Shown: positions 8,608-17,718, numbered from the stretch's first letter. The stretch: 64,000 nucleotides of DNA from Lachnospiraceae bacterium (GCA_017518735.1 JAFWTY010000028.1:79542-143541); one strand, 5' to 3'. The notes: a model not told the origin generated them from the sequence alone. Numbers and translations: made by a program.

Positions 8608-10284
8608 TTATTTCGCTTCTTCCGCAAGTCTTACCTGTTCTCCGACCTTCAAAGGTCTGGTCGCATTCGTAATGACGTAAACACCCCAGGGTTCTACGTT
8701 TGCTTCGATTGCCGCGCTGAAATCATCGGTTGCATAAATCTGTGTAACATCCACACGTTTTGCAAGATAGCGGGTACCGAACGGAACCGACTTGGATTCC
8801 AGAATCAGAATGTAATCGCCCTTGTTATCCTGGCGAAGAGCACTCTTCGGAACCGTTAAGTTGTAGTAGGAATTCATATCACCGACTGCAAGAGAAATCT
8901 GTCCGCCGGGTACCAGATCCTCGCCATTCAAATCAAAAACGAGGGTCTTCTTATTCTTCGGATCTTCCTTATCCGGCTGGATTGCAACCAGATTTGCGGT
9001 TACTCCGTAATAGAAATAATCTTCTATCGTTACTTCGTCGCCTACACGAACCGTGGATGCCTGCTTGGATTCCACGCTGATAGTGGTACGATAGCCTTTG
9101 CCTTCCATCTGAATTACGCAAACGGTTTCCTTGGGCTCCGTGCTTTCGCCTGCTACCTTGCTGACGGAAACGATCTTTCCAGCAACAGGAGCAGTAATCT
9201 CGGAACCGAGAGCGTCTTTCTCGAGTTTAGCGATCTTCTCCTGAAGAGCGGTAATCTTCTCGGATGCTGCTGCCGCATCGATCTTACCTGTCATTTCTTT
9301 GACATATTCCGATCGGTTATCCTCTGCGTCCTTCTGTGCCTTTTCCCAGATAAGAATCTGATATTCTTCGTTTGTGATGGCAGTGTTTAATTCCTTCTTC
9401 TTTGTTGCATTCGGATCGGTATTGTATCCTGCAATCTCCAGGTTGTATTTCTTTTCGGCCAAAGTCTTGTTTGCCTTTGCCAGATTATCCAAAGCCTTGG
9501 TATAGTCATAGCCCATTTTCTCTTCATCTGTGGGTGTATTCCCGGCCTCAACCGCTGCATTGTAAGCTTCCGTTAATGCAATATATTTCTCATCGATATC
9601 ACCACCGTAGATATTTTTGTATTGTGTCTTTAAGTTATCTACCGCGGTCTGTTTATTGTCCACATCAAGCTGTGCCGCCGCTACCTGCTTGCTTAACTCG
9701 CTGGTATCGTTGTTATACTCTCCAAGTGCCTTTAACTGACGCTCATATTCTGCCTTTAAATTCTCATGATAAACTACGTTGTTTTCCGCATTCTGGATTG
9801 CTGCATCCAGGGTAGCAAGCGATTTCTGAATGGACGCAAGGTCAACATCCGTTCCCGCATTCGGTGTGTAGTTTCCGGCCAGAATATTCTTTAAGTATTC
9901 CGTTTCCGCATTCTTTAATTCTGTTCTGGCTTCTTCCAGCTCTTCGCTCTCTTCACCTTTCAGGGAAAAGATCACGTCACCGACCTCAACCAGATCTCCT
10001 TCCTGTACATGTACGGAGGAGATGGTTCTCGTTTCGTTTACCGTCACGTTATACGGATCAATCAGTTCGATCGTACCTTTTCCGCGGACCTGATTTTTGA
10101 TGTTTCCGCTTGTAACGGCTTCCGTGGAAACCTGAGGCAGGCTGTAATTCATGATTGTATTGGAAAAGAACGTAAGGACCAGCATCACTGCCAGGAATAT
10201 GATGGCAATGTTTTTGATCCACTCTCGTTTCCTGCTCTTTCCTTCCTCTTCATTTTTGATTACTTTCGTTGTTTCTTCGCTCAT
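8608..10284 (-). CDS. HlyD/MacA-like periplasmic adaptor protein
   Basis: A 558-residue membrane fusion protein. A transmembrane anchor lies at about residues 25-47. The first half-lipoyl motif (VHVQEGDLVEVGDVIFSL) is near residue 95. A long coiled coil runs to about residue 365, and the second lipoyl half (ITAPVAGKIVSVSKVAGE) and beta-barrel domains follow. Gram-positive members couple with MacB-type ABC exporters to move peptides or lipids across the wall. The downstream MacB-like protein fits this, but the upstream genes are importer-type permeases. It starts 38 nt after the MalG-like permease stop and has a clean start (TTCTC/AAGAGAAG-type ribosome binding site region). Confidence 0.88.
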   Translation of the reverse strand: MSEETTKVIKNEEEGKSRKREWIKNIAIIFLAVMLVLTFFSNTIMNYSLPQVSTEAVTSGNIKNQVRGKGTIELIDPYNVTVNETRTISSVHVQEGDLVEVGDVIFSLKGEESEELEEARTELKNAETEYLKNILAGNYTPNAGTDVDLASIQKSLATLDAAIQNAENNVVYHENLKAEYERQLKALGEYNNDTSELSKQVAAAQLDVDNKQTAVDNLKTQYKNIYGGDIDEKYIALTEAYNAAVEAGNTPTDEEKMGYDYTKALDNLAKANKTLAEKKYNLEIAGYNTDPNATKKKELNTAITNEEYQILIWEKAQKDAEDNRSEYVKEMTGKIDAAAASEKITALQEKIAKLEKDALGSEITAPVAGKIVSVSKVAGESTEPKETVCVIQMEGKGYRTTISVESKQASTVRVGDEVTIEDYFYYGVTANLVAIQPDKEDPKNKKTLVFDLNGEDLVPGGQISLAVGDMNSYYNLTVPKSALRQDNKGDYILILESKSVPFGTRYLAKRVDVTQIYATDDFSAAIEANVEPWGVYVITNATRPLKVGEQVRLAEEAK

Positions 10285-10322
10285 TTTTCTTCTCCATACC
10301 TTGTTAAATTGAACGTTTCTAT

Positions 10323-11249
10323 TTATCCTTTGACGCCACCCTGCGTCGTAATTCCCTCAACCAGATAGTCCTCACCGTAGAGGAATAACAGTACGCACGG
10401 AATCATATAGATTACCGCGACCGCAAACGCCAGTCCGATCTCGCCCGAGTTGATTCTCGATAAGAAAATACTCAAGGGCTGCAGTTTGTCGTCCTGCAAT
10501 AAGATCAGGGGCTGCTCTACCATGTTCCAGTAATCGATGAAAATCAGAATGCCGACTGAGAACATCGGTCCCTTACAAAGCGGCAGGCAGATTTTCGTAA
10601 ACATCGTAAACTCATTTGCGCCGTCCACTTTTGCTGCTTCATACAACGCCTTCGGAATACGCTTAATGCTCTTTGTCAGCAGATATACCGCAAAGGGCGA
10701 TGCGATACCGGGCAGCCAGATTGCCCATCTTGTATTGATGATATTTAACCAGTCCGAAACGAGGTAGTTCGGAACCAGGGTTACCTGGTACGGCATCAGA
10801 CAGATCATCGTATAGACGAAAAACAGGACGTTTTTCAGTTTTCCGCGCATCCTTGCGAAGGCATAGGACGCACCCATTGCAAAATAAATCTGCAGCAGTG
10901 CAATCGGCACGGAATAAATCAGGGAGTTCCAGAATTTGAACAGGTAATCCGGACTCTTGAAAAGTACTGTCTTATACTGTTCCACCGATACCCTGTCGGG
11001 AATCAGCTTCAGTTTTACCATCTCGCCGATGTACGATTTCGCTCCGGAATCCGAGGTTTCAAAAACCTTACCGTAGTTCGCGCGAATCTCCGTTGCCGAC
11101 ATAAAGGAGTTCGTAAACGTAAGAATCGTCGGCAAGAGGAAAAAGATTGCACAGATGGTAGCGCCGATAACGATTATGGACTTTTTGATAATGACCGGTG
11201 CCCTGCTCTTTACGACGGGGCCGTCACGCAATTCCGATATTTTTTTCAT
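10323..11249 (-). CDS. MalG-like carbohydrate ABC transporter permease
   Basis: A 308-residue, six-helix BPD_transp_1 permease. The EAA loop that docks the ATPase is well preserved (EAAKVDGANEFTMFTKICLPL, at about residues 195-215). The large extracytoplasmic loop after the first helix, with FETSDSGAKSY, is longer than in standard MalG proteins. It overlaps the partner permease by 4 nt (start at 11249, partner stop at 11246). No ATPase or solute-binding protein is adjacent, so it must use a distant subunit such as an MsmX-type ATPase or work in an unusual complex with the HlyD-like protein. The substrate is unknown. Confidence 0.87.
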   Translation of the reverse strand: MKKISELRDGPVVKSRAPVIIKKSIIVIGATICAIFFLLPTILTFTNSFMSATEIRANYGKVFETSDSGAKSYIGEMVKLKLIPDRVSVEQYKTVLFKSPDYLFKFWNSLIYSVPIALLQIYFAMGASYAFARMRGKLKNVLFFVYTMICLMPYQVTLVPNYLVSDWLNIINTRWAIWLPGIASPFAVYLLTKSIKRIPKALYEAAKVDGANEFTMFTKICLPLCKGPMFSVGILIFIDYWNMVEQPLILLQDDKLQPLSIFLSRINSGEIGLAFAVAVIYMIPCVLLFLYGEDYLVEGITTQGGVKG

Positions 11250-12187
11250 TCTTCCATGTCCCGTCCGAATTTATTTTCCGCCTTAAACAGGCCGAAGATG
11301 ATACCTGCCATAACGACCGTCATGATGAGAGCCGCGGCTGACAGTTTTTGATAATCCATACTTGCAAACATGTTGTTCATGTAGTGCTGTAAGATATAAA
11401 TACTTCCGTACGGATAGCTGCCCGTAAGCATATAAACCTCACGGAAGGTTTTAAACGAGTTGATCAGCGAAATAATGGTTACAAAAAGGATTGTCGGAGA
11501 CAGATACCTTACCTTGATGTACCAGAAAATCTTCCAGGAAGACGTGGTATCGAGGTATGCCACTTCCATCGCATCCTTCGGAATGTTTCCGAGGGCACCT
11601 AAGAAAAGAATCATGTTGTAACCTAAGTTCTTCCACAGGAACAAAACCAGTACCACGTACGGTGCATAGTTCGATTTCAGCCACTCAATCTTTCCGCCGC
11701 CGAAGAACTGGATTGCCATGTTCGCCACACCGTTATAATCAAACAGCACCTGGAATACCAGTACGACCGATGCGACAGGCACAACCATCGGGCTTAGGAA
11801 CGAAGTTCTAAAATGGCTGGCAAACGGAATCTTGTGATTCAGCATCAATGCCAAAAGCAGAGAAATCACTACGGCAGAAGGTACTGCCATGGCAGAAAAC
11901 TTGAGCGTATTCATACTTGCCAAACGGAAAGATTCGTTTTTGAACACATTCACGATATTCTGGAATCCGACAAATTCCAGAGAAATCGGGTTGTCTACAA
12001 AAGCATAGAAAATAACGACACAGAACGGTGCCAGATAGAACAAAAGAATACCAATCAGGCTCGGAGCCAAAAAAGGCATTAATTTCAAATTATGTAAAAA
12101 CTTTATTTTGCGATAGCGCTTCTTCTGCTCTTTGGTAAGCTTAACCTTCGGCGCTTTCTCTTTTTCCTTTTTCTCCCGAACTTTCAC
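11246..12187 (-). CDS. MalF-like sugar ABC transporter permease with divergent EAA loop
   Basis: A 313-residue permease with a basic N-terminal tail, about six helices and a BPD_transp_1 domain. The EAA loop is degenerate: EVAYLDTTSSWKIFWYIKV replaces the usual EAAxxDGA...LP, so the conserved glycine and Leu-Pro are missing. That may weaken or change ATPase docking. The start is GTG at 12187 with only a weak GAG site, inside the last 47 nt of the preceding gene, so translation is probably coupled. It pairs with the MalG-like gene downstream. Confidence 0.85.
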   Translation of the reverse strand: MKVREKKEKEKAPKVKLTKEQKKRYRKIKFLHNLKLMPFLAPSLIGILLFYLAPFCVVIFYAFVDNPISLEFVGFQNIVNVFKNESFRLASMNTLKFSAMAVPSAVVISLLLALMLNHKIPFASHFRTSFLSPMVVPVASVVLVFQVLFDYNGVANMAIQFFGGGKIEWLKSNYAPYVVLVLFLWKNLGYNMILFLGALGNIPKDAMEVAYLDTTSSWKIFWYIKVRYLSPTILFVTIISLINSFKTFREVYMLTGSYPYGSIYILQHYMNNMFASMDYQKLSAAALIMTVVMAGIIFGLFKAENKFGRDMEE

Positions 12188-12812
12188 TGCTACTCGGTTC
12201 CTTTTCCATCGCGGATTCTTCTTCCGCTTTCTTTATTTCCATTCGTTCGCGGGTATGCCGTTTAATGGCTTCCGCAGTAATTAAATCCGCTTCCCTGTCT
12301 TTTCTTGCAGTCAGCGCATCGCACAGATCCTGCTTTTCCTGATAGAGTGCTTTGAGCTTATCGAGCTGATCCCTTGTCTTCCGATACTGCTCCATTATGC
12401 GTTCTTCCTCGGCATAATAATTCACAATATGAAGCTCTTTTGCCCTTCTTTTTCCTTTTTCGGTCCGTACCACCTGATAGTAATACCGGCGATAACTGAT
12501 AAAAAACATCACAAGACAGAAAATGGTCAGTGCAGGTGCGGTGGATGCCACCGCAATTGCAGCCGCAAAATGAATCATGCCGAACTCAAATCCGACAATC
12601 AGGTCACAGATAAATACGGTGAGAAAAAACATCGCTCCCACCATATATATCATCGGCGGCACCCCGTTTGTATGATTTTCCAGAGCATGTTCCTTATGCT
12701 CTCTCGCAAGCAGAAATACTTCATCCTCGAGGATGTGCACCTGCTCCTTCAAACGTTGCGCTTCGTCGAATAATTTTTTCTCCTCATCCGTATATTCAAC
12801 GGCGATATTCAT
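12141..12812 (-). CDS. Coiled-coil membrane protein of unknown function
   Basis: A 223-residue protein with an N-terminal coiled coil (about 8-45), two transmembrane helices (about 55-75 and 82-105), a second long coiled coil (about 130-205) and a Ser/Glu/Lys-rich tail. The topology puts both coiled coils in the cytoplasm. I recognise no domain. It precedes, and overlaps by 47 nt, the MalF-like permease, so it belongs to the odd transport operon. It might scaffold the permeases, but this is inference only. Confidence 0.8.
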   Translation of the reverse strand: MNIAVEYTDEEKKLFDEAQRLKEQVHILEDEVFLLAREHKEHALENHTNGVPPMIYMVGAMFFLTVFICDLIVGFEFGMIHFAAAIAVASTAPALTIFCLVMFFISYRRYYYQVVRTEKGKRRAKELHIVNYYAEEERIMEQYRKTRDQLDKLKALYQEKQDLCDALTARKDREADLITAEAIKRHTRERMEIKKAEEESAMEKEPSSSESSGEKGKRESAEG

Positions 12813-12844
12813 TCTTTATTCCCCAAAAAACTCCCCGAAAAAGC

Positions 12845-13477
12845 TTACGCTTTCTTTTTCTTGGAAAATGCTTTTGCAAGCACTTCGTAGAGTTTGCTTC
12901 CGACAAAATATGCAAGAATTGCCATACCGGTTGCAACGATTGCGGCGCAGATTACGTCGGTCGGATAATGAATTCCGACATAAAGTCTCGTAAAGCCGAC
13001 AATAAACGCATATACAATGGCCCAAACCGTGAATTTCTTCATTTTTCTGTCAGATGCCAAAAAGATTGCAACAGCCGATGCAAAAGATGCGGATGTATGT
13101 CCCGAAGGGAACGATGCATCATCTGCAAGTTTTACGATACACTTCAGTCCGTCGATTACTTCATAGGGACGGATTCTGTCGAATACGTTTTTCAAAATAC
13201 CGTTGCAGATTACAATCGAAAGTACCAAAGAGATTGCCGAGCAAAGGCCCATTTTTCTGGTCTTTGGAATAATCAGCAAAAGAACGGAAAGTACAATCCA
13301 AAAAATTCCTTTATCCACACTGTGCGTAATGGCTTTCATGATCGGATCAAGCACATCGTTTCTTACATTGTTCTGTAAAAAAAGCAGAATGTTCGCATCC
13401 CAGTTTAAGATTGCCTCATAAAAACTCGTTTCGTAAAAAGCTGCCATTCCCGCAGCGATCGGTAATAAGCCTAACAT
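12845..13477 (-). CDS. PAP2-family membrane phosphatase
   Basis: A 210-residue polytopic protein with the three PAP2 signature motifs: KNVFDRIRPYE, PSGHTSASFA and RLYVGIHYPTD (including the catalytic His pair). Its size and arrangement fit the undecaprenyl-pyrophosphate phosphatase (BcrC) or lipid-phosphate phosphatase groups, acting on the outer face of the membrane. The ATG at 13477 follows GAAAGGAG by 5 nt. It is first in the run that leads into the coiled-coil protein and the transport operon, 32 nt ahead of the next gene. A substrate cannot be fixed from sequence. Confidence 0.88.
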   Translation of the reverse strand: MLGLLPIAAGMAAFYETSFYEAILNWDANILLFLQNNVRNDVLDPIMKAITHSVDKGIFWIVLSVLLLIIPKTRKMGLCSAISLVLSIVICNGILKNVFDRIRPYEVIDGLKCIVKLADDASFPSGHTSASFASAVAIFLASDRKMKKFTVWAIVYAFIVGFTRLYVGIHYPTDVICAAIVATGMAILAYFVGSKLYEVLAKAFSKKKKA

Positions 13478-13556
13478 TTTTACTCCTTTCGTTCCCCTCT
13501 TTTTCCTTTTCCTACTTAAAAAACATAATCGTTAATATTATAACACTTTTCCAAAG

Positions 13557-13586
13557 AAAAATCTCCCAAATAATCAGGAGATTTTT
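13557..13586 (-). terminator. Intrinsic terminator after the zinc-ribbon gene
   Basis: A 10-bp inverted repeat (AAAAATCTCC) with a 10-nt loop, about 36 nt past the stop of the minus-strand zinc-ribbon gene and just before the PAP2 gene. On the minus strand it ends in a run of T. Confidence 0.7.
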
Positions 13587-13622
13587 CCGTTTCTTTGTAA
13601 CATTTTACCCTTTTTTATTGCT

Positions 13623-14741
13623 TTACCAGTCGCTGTCCCAGTCCGTCGTGCCGGAATCCCAGGAATCGTTTCCGGAATCCCAGGAATAATCATCATCCGA
13701 ATCAGTGTGCGTACTCTCATATCTTTCACGCTCCGCTTCTTCACGGACGTATTCCTTATAGGTTTCGGTCTCCTCGAAATCCGTATACTGAGTTGATTCA
13801 TCCCAGGTAGGCGTGTACCAAAAATCCTGAGCGGAAGTCTGGTGCTGCAACTCATTCGGGACACTTGTCGAGGTGGTGTATCTCCAGTCGTTATCATCAT
13901 AGTCAAAGATGTACCAGCCCGAATTCTGATCATCATGCATATGATAATAGATATCATTTCCGTAGTTGTAATAACCGCGGTTTACCTGGAAGCCATATGC
14001 CAGATCCGCGTTCACCTGACTGGTTAAAAAGTCGGTTACGCCGTAACTTTGGTTATAGTCTGCGGAAAGATAGTATTTCTTCGATTTCTTGCGGGTGGTA
14101 ATCGGACTGATTCCGTAGGTATCTGTTTTCTTCCAGTCCCCCAGCTCTTTGTCCCAGACTGCCCAGCCGTATTTATCGGAACCGTAATGATAATAGGTCT
14201 TTTCATTGTAACTGTAATAGCCCTGCCTGGAGGGCGCTTCATTCATTCGCGTAATACCCATTACAGCAAAAAGAAAAGTCATCAAAGCGACAATTACACC
14301 GGAAGCGATGCTACTGCTCTTGTTCCTTCTTCCGCCGCCGGAGCGGGAAGAAGAGCCGGACCTGTTTCCGTTTGCTTTCTGCTGCAGGATTTCCTGCTTT
14401 AATCGGGTATGCAGTTCATTTACCGCATAGGCCTCGTCAGTACCTTCATAACGAATTGCCCTTGTACCGTCGGCTTTGTTTTTATACACGATGAAATTAC
14501 CGGTAATCTCATCTTTGTAGATACCGAATGCTCTGGGCTCTGTGTAGTTTTTGCCGATGAAAAAGCGGGTGACTTCCTCAGGAGGAAGCCCCTTGGACTG
14601 ATACCATGCCTGCAAACCGCCTATAGTCGTAGGCTGATCCGGTGTGCTCCGGCGAACGTTTTTGTTCGGCGCTCCGCATCCCGGACAGTTTTCCAGGGTA
14701 TCATCAAACATGGAACCACAATACTCGCATTGAATTTTCAT
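13623..14741 (-). CDS. Zinc-ribbon membrane protein with acidic Trp-Asp-Ser repeat tail
   Basis: A 372-residue protein. The N-terminal double CxxC zinc ribbon (CEYC...CPGC) is followed by a soluble region, a Ser/Gly/Arg linker (about 125-145) and one transmembrane helix (about 148-168). The extracytoplasmic part is rich in Tyr, Trp and Asn. It ends in a negatively charged tail with repeated WDSG units (DSWDSGTTDWDSDW). No enzymatic motif is visible. Zinc ribbon plus membrane helix suggests a sensor or assembly factor. It is divergent from the downstream lipoprotein and monocistronic, ending at a terminator. Confidence 0.82.
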   Translation of the reverse strand: MKIQCEYCGSMFDDTLENCPGCGAPNKNVRRSTPDQPTTIGGLQAWYQSKGLPPEEVTRFFIGKNYTEPRAFGIYKDEITGNFIVYKNKADGTRAIRYEGTDEAYAVNELHTRLKQEILQQKANGNRSGSSSRSGGGRRNKSSSIASGVIVALMTFLFAVMGITRMNEAPSRQGYYSYNEKTYYHYGSDKYGWAVWDKELGDWKKTDTYGISPITTRKKSKKYYLSADYNQSYGVTDFLTSQVNADLAYGFQVNRGYYNYGNDIYYHMHDDQNSGWYIFDYDDNDWRYTTSTSVPNELQHQTSAQDFWYTPTWDESTQYTDFEETETYKEYVREEAERERYESTHTDSDDDYSWDSGNDSWDSGTTDWDSDW

Positions 14742-14930
14742 AGAAGAATCCCCTTTTATTCTTTTATAAAATGCAACATAAATATTATATCATATTTTTC
14801 AAAAGCAAACACGATGGATTCTAATGAATTCCCTCGGATTTCCTTTTATAATAAAAATATCCATAAAAACACACCGGCCGGTTCGTATCCTTCATAGGAA
14901 GCGAGAACTGACTTAAACGGAGGGAATAAG

Positions 14931-16013
14931 ATGGATAAGTGTAAAAAAATCGCAGTATTGTGCATGACTTTGTTGACCGCTGTAGGTTTTTGCGGCTGCA
15001 ATTCCATCAAGAACAGGATTCAGACTCAGATCAACAATCAAAATAATCAATACATTGTCGACGGACTTTACTACGATTACAAAGACAATGTGGATTATTA
15101 TGTTTTTTGCACGGACAGGCAGTGTCTGGTCAATACCCCGGGTCAGACGGGCTGGGAAACCACCTATTCCGGCATTCCCGCCGACTTACAACTCTCCGAA
15201 GGCGAGTTTGCTTTCGTGACTGCGGATGTGACCTATGTCAGCGGTGGCGTCGCGGGTTATCATAATGCGCCCTCTCTTACCAACATTGATTCCCAGAAAA
15301 TCGTAACCATAGACGAAGTTATACAAGCCGGTTCCCTGGCGGATTACAATCCGGATGATTCTTTTTACGGAATCAAAAAGTACGAGGACGGCAACGATTT
15401 TTATCTTCTGGTATACGCAGGATATAAGAATTACAGACTGTATTTAAACGGAAGATATGAAGAAACTTTTGATACGACGTTTGATGCGGAAAGCGCTATG
15501 GGAATCCGCGAAAAGATTGATACGGATGCAGATCTGGAACACTTCGGAAACTTAAAAATCTATGTCTTTTGCTGCAAAGGCAGATACTTTATCTATACCG
15601 GAAACATCACGTTCAATGAAAAGGGAATCTGGAAAGAGTTTTTGAATGAGGAATTCGGAAACGTGCCTCTTGATTTCACTCTTAAAGACGGCGAGGCGGT
15701 CGTTATGGAAAGAGCCGAACTTATGAGAGTTAACGGCGGTGAAGGAAACTACAAGGATGCGCCGATGTATCTCGGTTCCGACGGAATGGAAAATGTGGAT
15801 CTTGAAACGTTGATATACGGAATCAGTATGGAGCATTGGGAAGAGGCTCCCGCTACAACCGAATTTGAAACCAGACAGTACGGTGTTCAGGATGCTCTCA
15901 TCTTCCTCATGGACGGACAATATTATGTTTATACGGCAGAGAACGGGAATTCCGCACTTTTGGGAGTTTACGACAGCGCGGAGGAAGTAACGCAGGCATT
16001 GGAGAATAAATAG
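14931..16013 (+). CDS. Predicted lipoprotein with tandem internal duplication
   Basis: A 360-residue secreted protein with a signal peptide and a lipobox-like FCGC at residues 20-23. The mature part is a tandem duplication. Residues 52-134 (VDYYVF... then SGGVAGYHNAPS) match 207-298 (LKIYVF... then NGGEGNYKDAPM), and 145-195 match 311-358 (both Y/F-rich with DGxYY/LYLNG). So the order is A1-B1-A2-B2. GGAGGGAAT lies just before the ATG. I do not recognise the domain. It is monocistronic and is followed by the convergent tcdA gene. Confidence 0.85.
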   Translation: MDKCKKIAVLCMTLLTAVGFCGCNSIKNRIQTQINNQNNQYIVDGLYYDYKDNVDYYVFCTDRQCLVNTPGQTGWETTYSGIPADLQLSEGEFAFVTADVTYVSGGVAGYHNAPSLTNIDSQKIVTIDEVIQAGSLADYNPDDSFYGIKKYEDGNDFYLLVYAGYKNYRLYLNGRYEETFDTTFDAESAMGIREKIDTDADLEHFGNLKIYVFCCKGRYFIYTGNITFNEKGIWKEFLNEEFGNVPLDFTLKDGEAVVMERAELMRVNGGEGNYKDAPMYLGSDGMENVDLETLIYGISMEHWEEAPATTEFETRQYGVQDALIFLMDGQYYVYTAENGNSALLGVYDSAEEVTQALENK

Positions 16014-16127
16014 TAGCGGATTTACTTCTTTTTCCGGACGTTCCGCCTTTGATTCTTTTAACTTCTACCACGATTCCATCCTTCCGCTTTGTTCATTTAT
16101 CATTATGTTTATTATATCTCGAAGCTC

Positions 16128-16862
16128 TCACTTTTTCTTGGCACAGGAACTCGTAAGATCTTTGATTACTTCACCGGCTATAATCAGACCTGCCACAGAG
16201 GGTACAAAAGCCGTACTGCCGGGGATGGATCTTCTGCCCGGGTTAGGCTCTTCCGTTTCGGGAGGACTGATACACTCTATCGGTTTTTCTTCGGAATAAA
16301 CAACTTTAAGTTTTTTTACGCCTCTTTTCTTCAGTTCCCGCCGCATCACTTTCGCCAAAGGATCCATCTGGGTTTTGTAAATATCCGCAACTCGAAACTG
16401 TGTGGGATCCAGCTTATTTCCGGCGCCCATGGAACTGATGATTGGAACCCCCGCTTTCTGGCACTGCATAACAAGTTCAATTTTTGCCGTGACGGTGTCA
16501 ATGGCATCCACTACATAATCGTACTGATCAAACGGAAAATCCGATGCGTTTTCGGGAAGGAAAAAACATTGATGCGTGTTTACTTCCGCATCCGGATTGA
16601 TATCAAGAATCCGATCCTTCATAACATCCGTTTTATATTTTCCGACGGTTTTTCTTGTTGCTATAATCTGCCTGTTAATATTCGTTAAGCAGACTTTGTC
16701 ATCATCGATTAAGTCAAATGCGCCGATACCGCTTCGCGCCAGTGCTTCACATACATACCCTCCGACACCGCCGATTCCGAATATTGCAACACGGCATTCG
16801 GACAAATGCTCCATTGCCTCTTTTCCAAATAAGATTTGCGTTCTTGAAAACTGCTCTAACAT
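16128..16862 (-). CDS. tcdA: tRNA threonylcarbamoyladenosine dehydratase (TcdA/CsdL)
   Basis: A 244-residue E1-like enzyme of the ThiF/MoeB superfamily. It shows the nucleotide-binding GIGGVGGYVCEALARSG, then DDDKVCLTNINRQ with the catalytic arginine, and KVxxMxDRILDINP. There is no C-terminal rhodanese domain, which matches TcdA rather than MoeB. The protein activates t6A37 in tRNAs with ATP to make the cyclic ct6A form. The length is typical for Firmicutes. It is monocistronic and convergent with the lipoprotein gene. Confidence 0.92.
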   Translation of the reverse strand: MLEQFSRTQILFGKEAMEHLSECRVAIFGIGGVGGYVCEALARSGIGAFDLIDDDKVCLTNINRQIIATRKTVGKYKTDVMKDRILDINPDAEVNTHQCFFLPENASDFPFDQYDYVVDAIDTVTAKIELVMQCQKAGVPIISSMGAGNKLDPTQFRVADIYKTQMDPLAKVMRRELKKRGVKKLKVVYSEEKPIECISPPETEEPNPGRRSIPGSTAFVPSVAGLIIAGEVIKDLTSSCAKKK

Positions 16863-16909
16863 TTTTTCCTCGTATTTCTTTATATACTACAATTAACTAA
16901 ATTACTGTA

Positions 16910-17044
16910 TTACAAGCCAAGATTGTGTTCAAGCCATTTCGCTACACCGTCTTCATCACTCGATCCGATTATTCCTGTTGCTATCTTTTTCAATTCTTCG
17001 TCCGCATTTTGAACCGCATAGCATTCATGCTCCGTTATAAACGA
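16910..17044 (-). pseudogene. C-terminal remnant of a Cof-type HAD hydrolase
   Basis: Between tcdA and the methyltransferase, the minus strand has a 44-codon stretch bounded by in-frame stops (TAA at 17045-17047 and TAA at 16910-16912). It reads HECYAVQNADEELKKIATG followed by SSDEDGVAKWLEHNLGL. This is the characteristic C-terminal end of Cof-like HAD phosphatases (xNAxxELKxIA...EDGVAKxLE). There is no ribosome binding site, start or N-terminal catalytic region, so it is a decayed fragment. Confidence 0.65.
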
Positions 17045-17078
17045 TTAAAGGGATTATCTTATATTTCTGTCAAGTATT

Positions 17079-17678
17079 CTATGGTTTCTTTATCACTGCA
17101 ATTGCACAGGGCATACGCCCTTCCACCACATAATATTCAACATCCCTGTATCCCATCTTCCGAAAGAATTCCATATAGGATTTTAAATCAAACTGCTTCT
17201 GAAAGTTGGCACCGAGTTTTCCGACAACGCTCACAATGGGTCCGTTTGATTTATTCATCATATTGATGTAAGTTGGAATAATAATCTTTCCGCCGGGCTT
17301 TGTCACGCGTCTCAACTCTTCCATCGCTTTTTCGGGTTCCGGCAACAGATGAATCACATTGCCTGCAATCACCTTGTCAAAACGATTGTCTCTGCATTTT
17401 AAACAGGTAATGTCCGCTTTCTTAAACGTAACGTTGTGGAAATAACGGCATTTCTTCGAAGCCTTTCGAAGCATTCCGACGGAATAATCGCTGGCAATCA
17501 TTCTTCTGCATTTTGCAGCCACATCCACCGTAATTCCGCCTGTTCCGCAGGCACATTCCAGAACAACGTCATCTTTGTCGACAAACTCGGCAACCTTCTT
17601 TCCCGTGCCCTTGTAAACTTTGCAATTGTAAGCATATTCAAAGAAATCGTAAAGATTCGATGCCTTATCCCAAAACAT
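17079..17678 (-). CDS. Class I SAM-dependent methyltransferase
   Basis: A 199-residue methyltransferase. It has motif I as VVLECACGTGGITVDVA (E-x-A-x-G-x-G), motif II ASDYSVGML and motif post-I ... IHLLPEPEKAMEELRRVTKPGGK, the UbiE/arsenite-methyltransferase-like class. The start at ATG 17678 follows a strong GGGGGGAT site by 4 nt; a longer in-frame reading to 17780 would overlap the ABC gene and is rejected. Substrate unknown. It lies 40 nt downstream of the ABC transporter pair and may be cotranscribed with it. Confidence 0.82.
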   Translation of the reverse strand: MFWDKASNLYDFFEYAYNCKVYKGTGKKVAEFVDKDDVVLECACGTGGITVDVAAKCRRMIASDYSVGMLRKASKKCRYFHNVTFKKADITCLKCRDNRFDKVIAGNVIHLLPEPEKAMEELRRVTKPGGKIIIPTYINMMNKSNGPIVSVVGKLGANFQKQFDLKSYMEFFRKMGYRDVEYYVVEGRMPCAIAVIKKP

Positions 17679-17718
17679 AATTATCCCCCCCTGGATATTC
17701 TTTTTCATGCTTATTATA

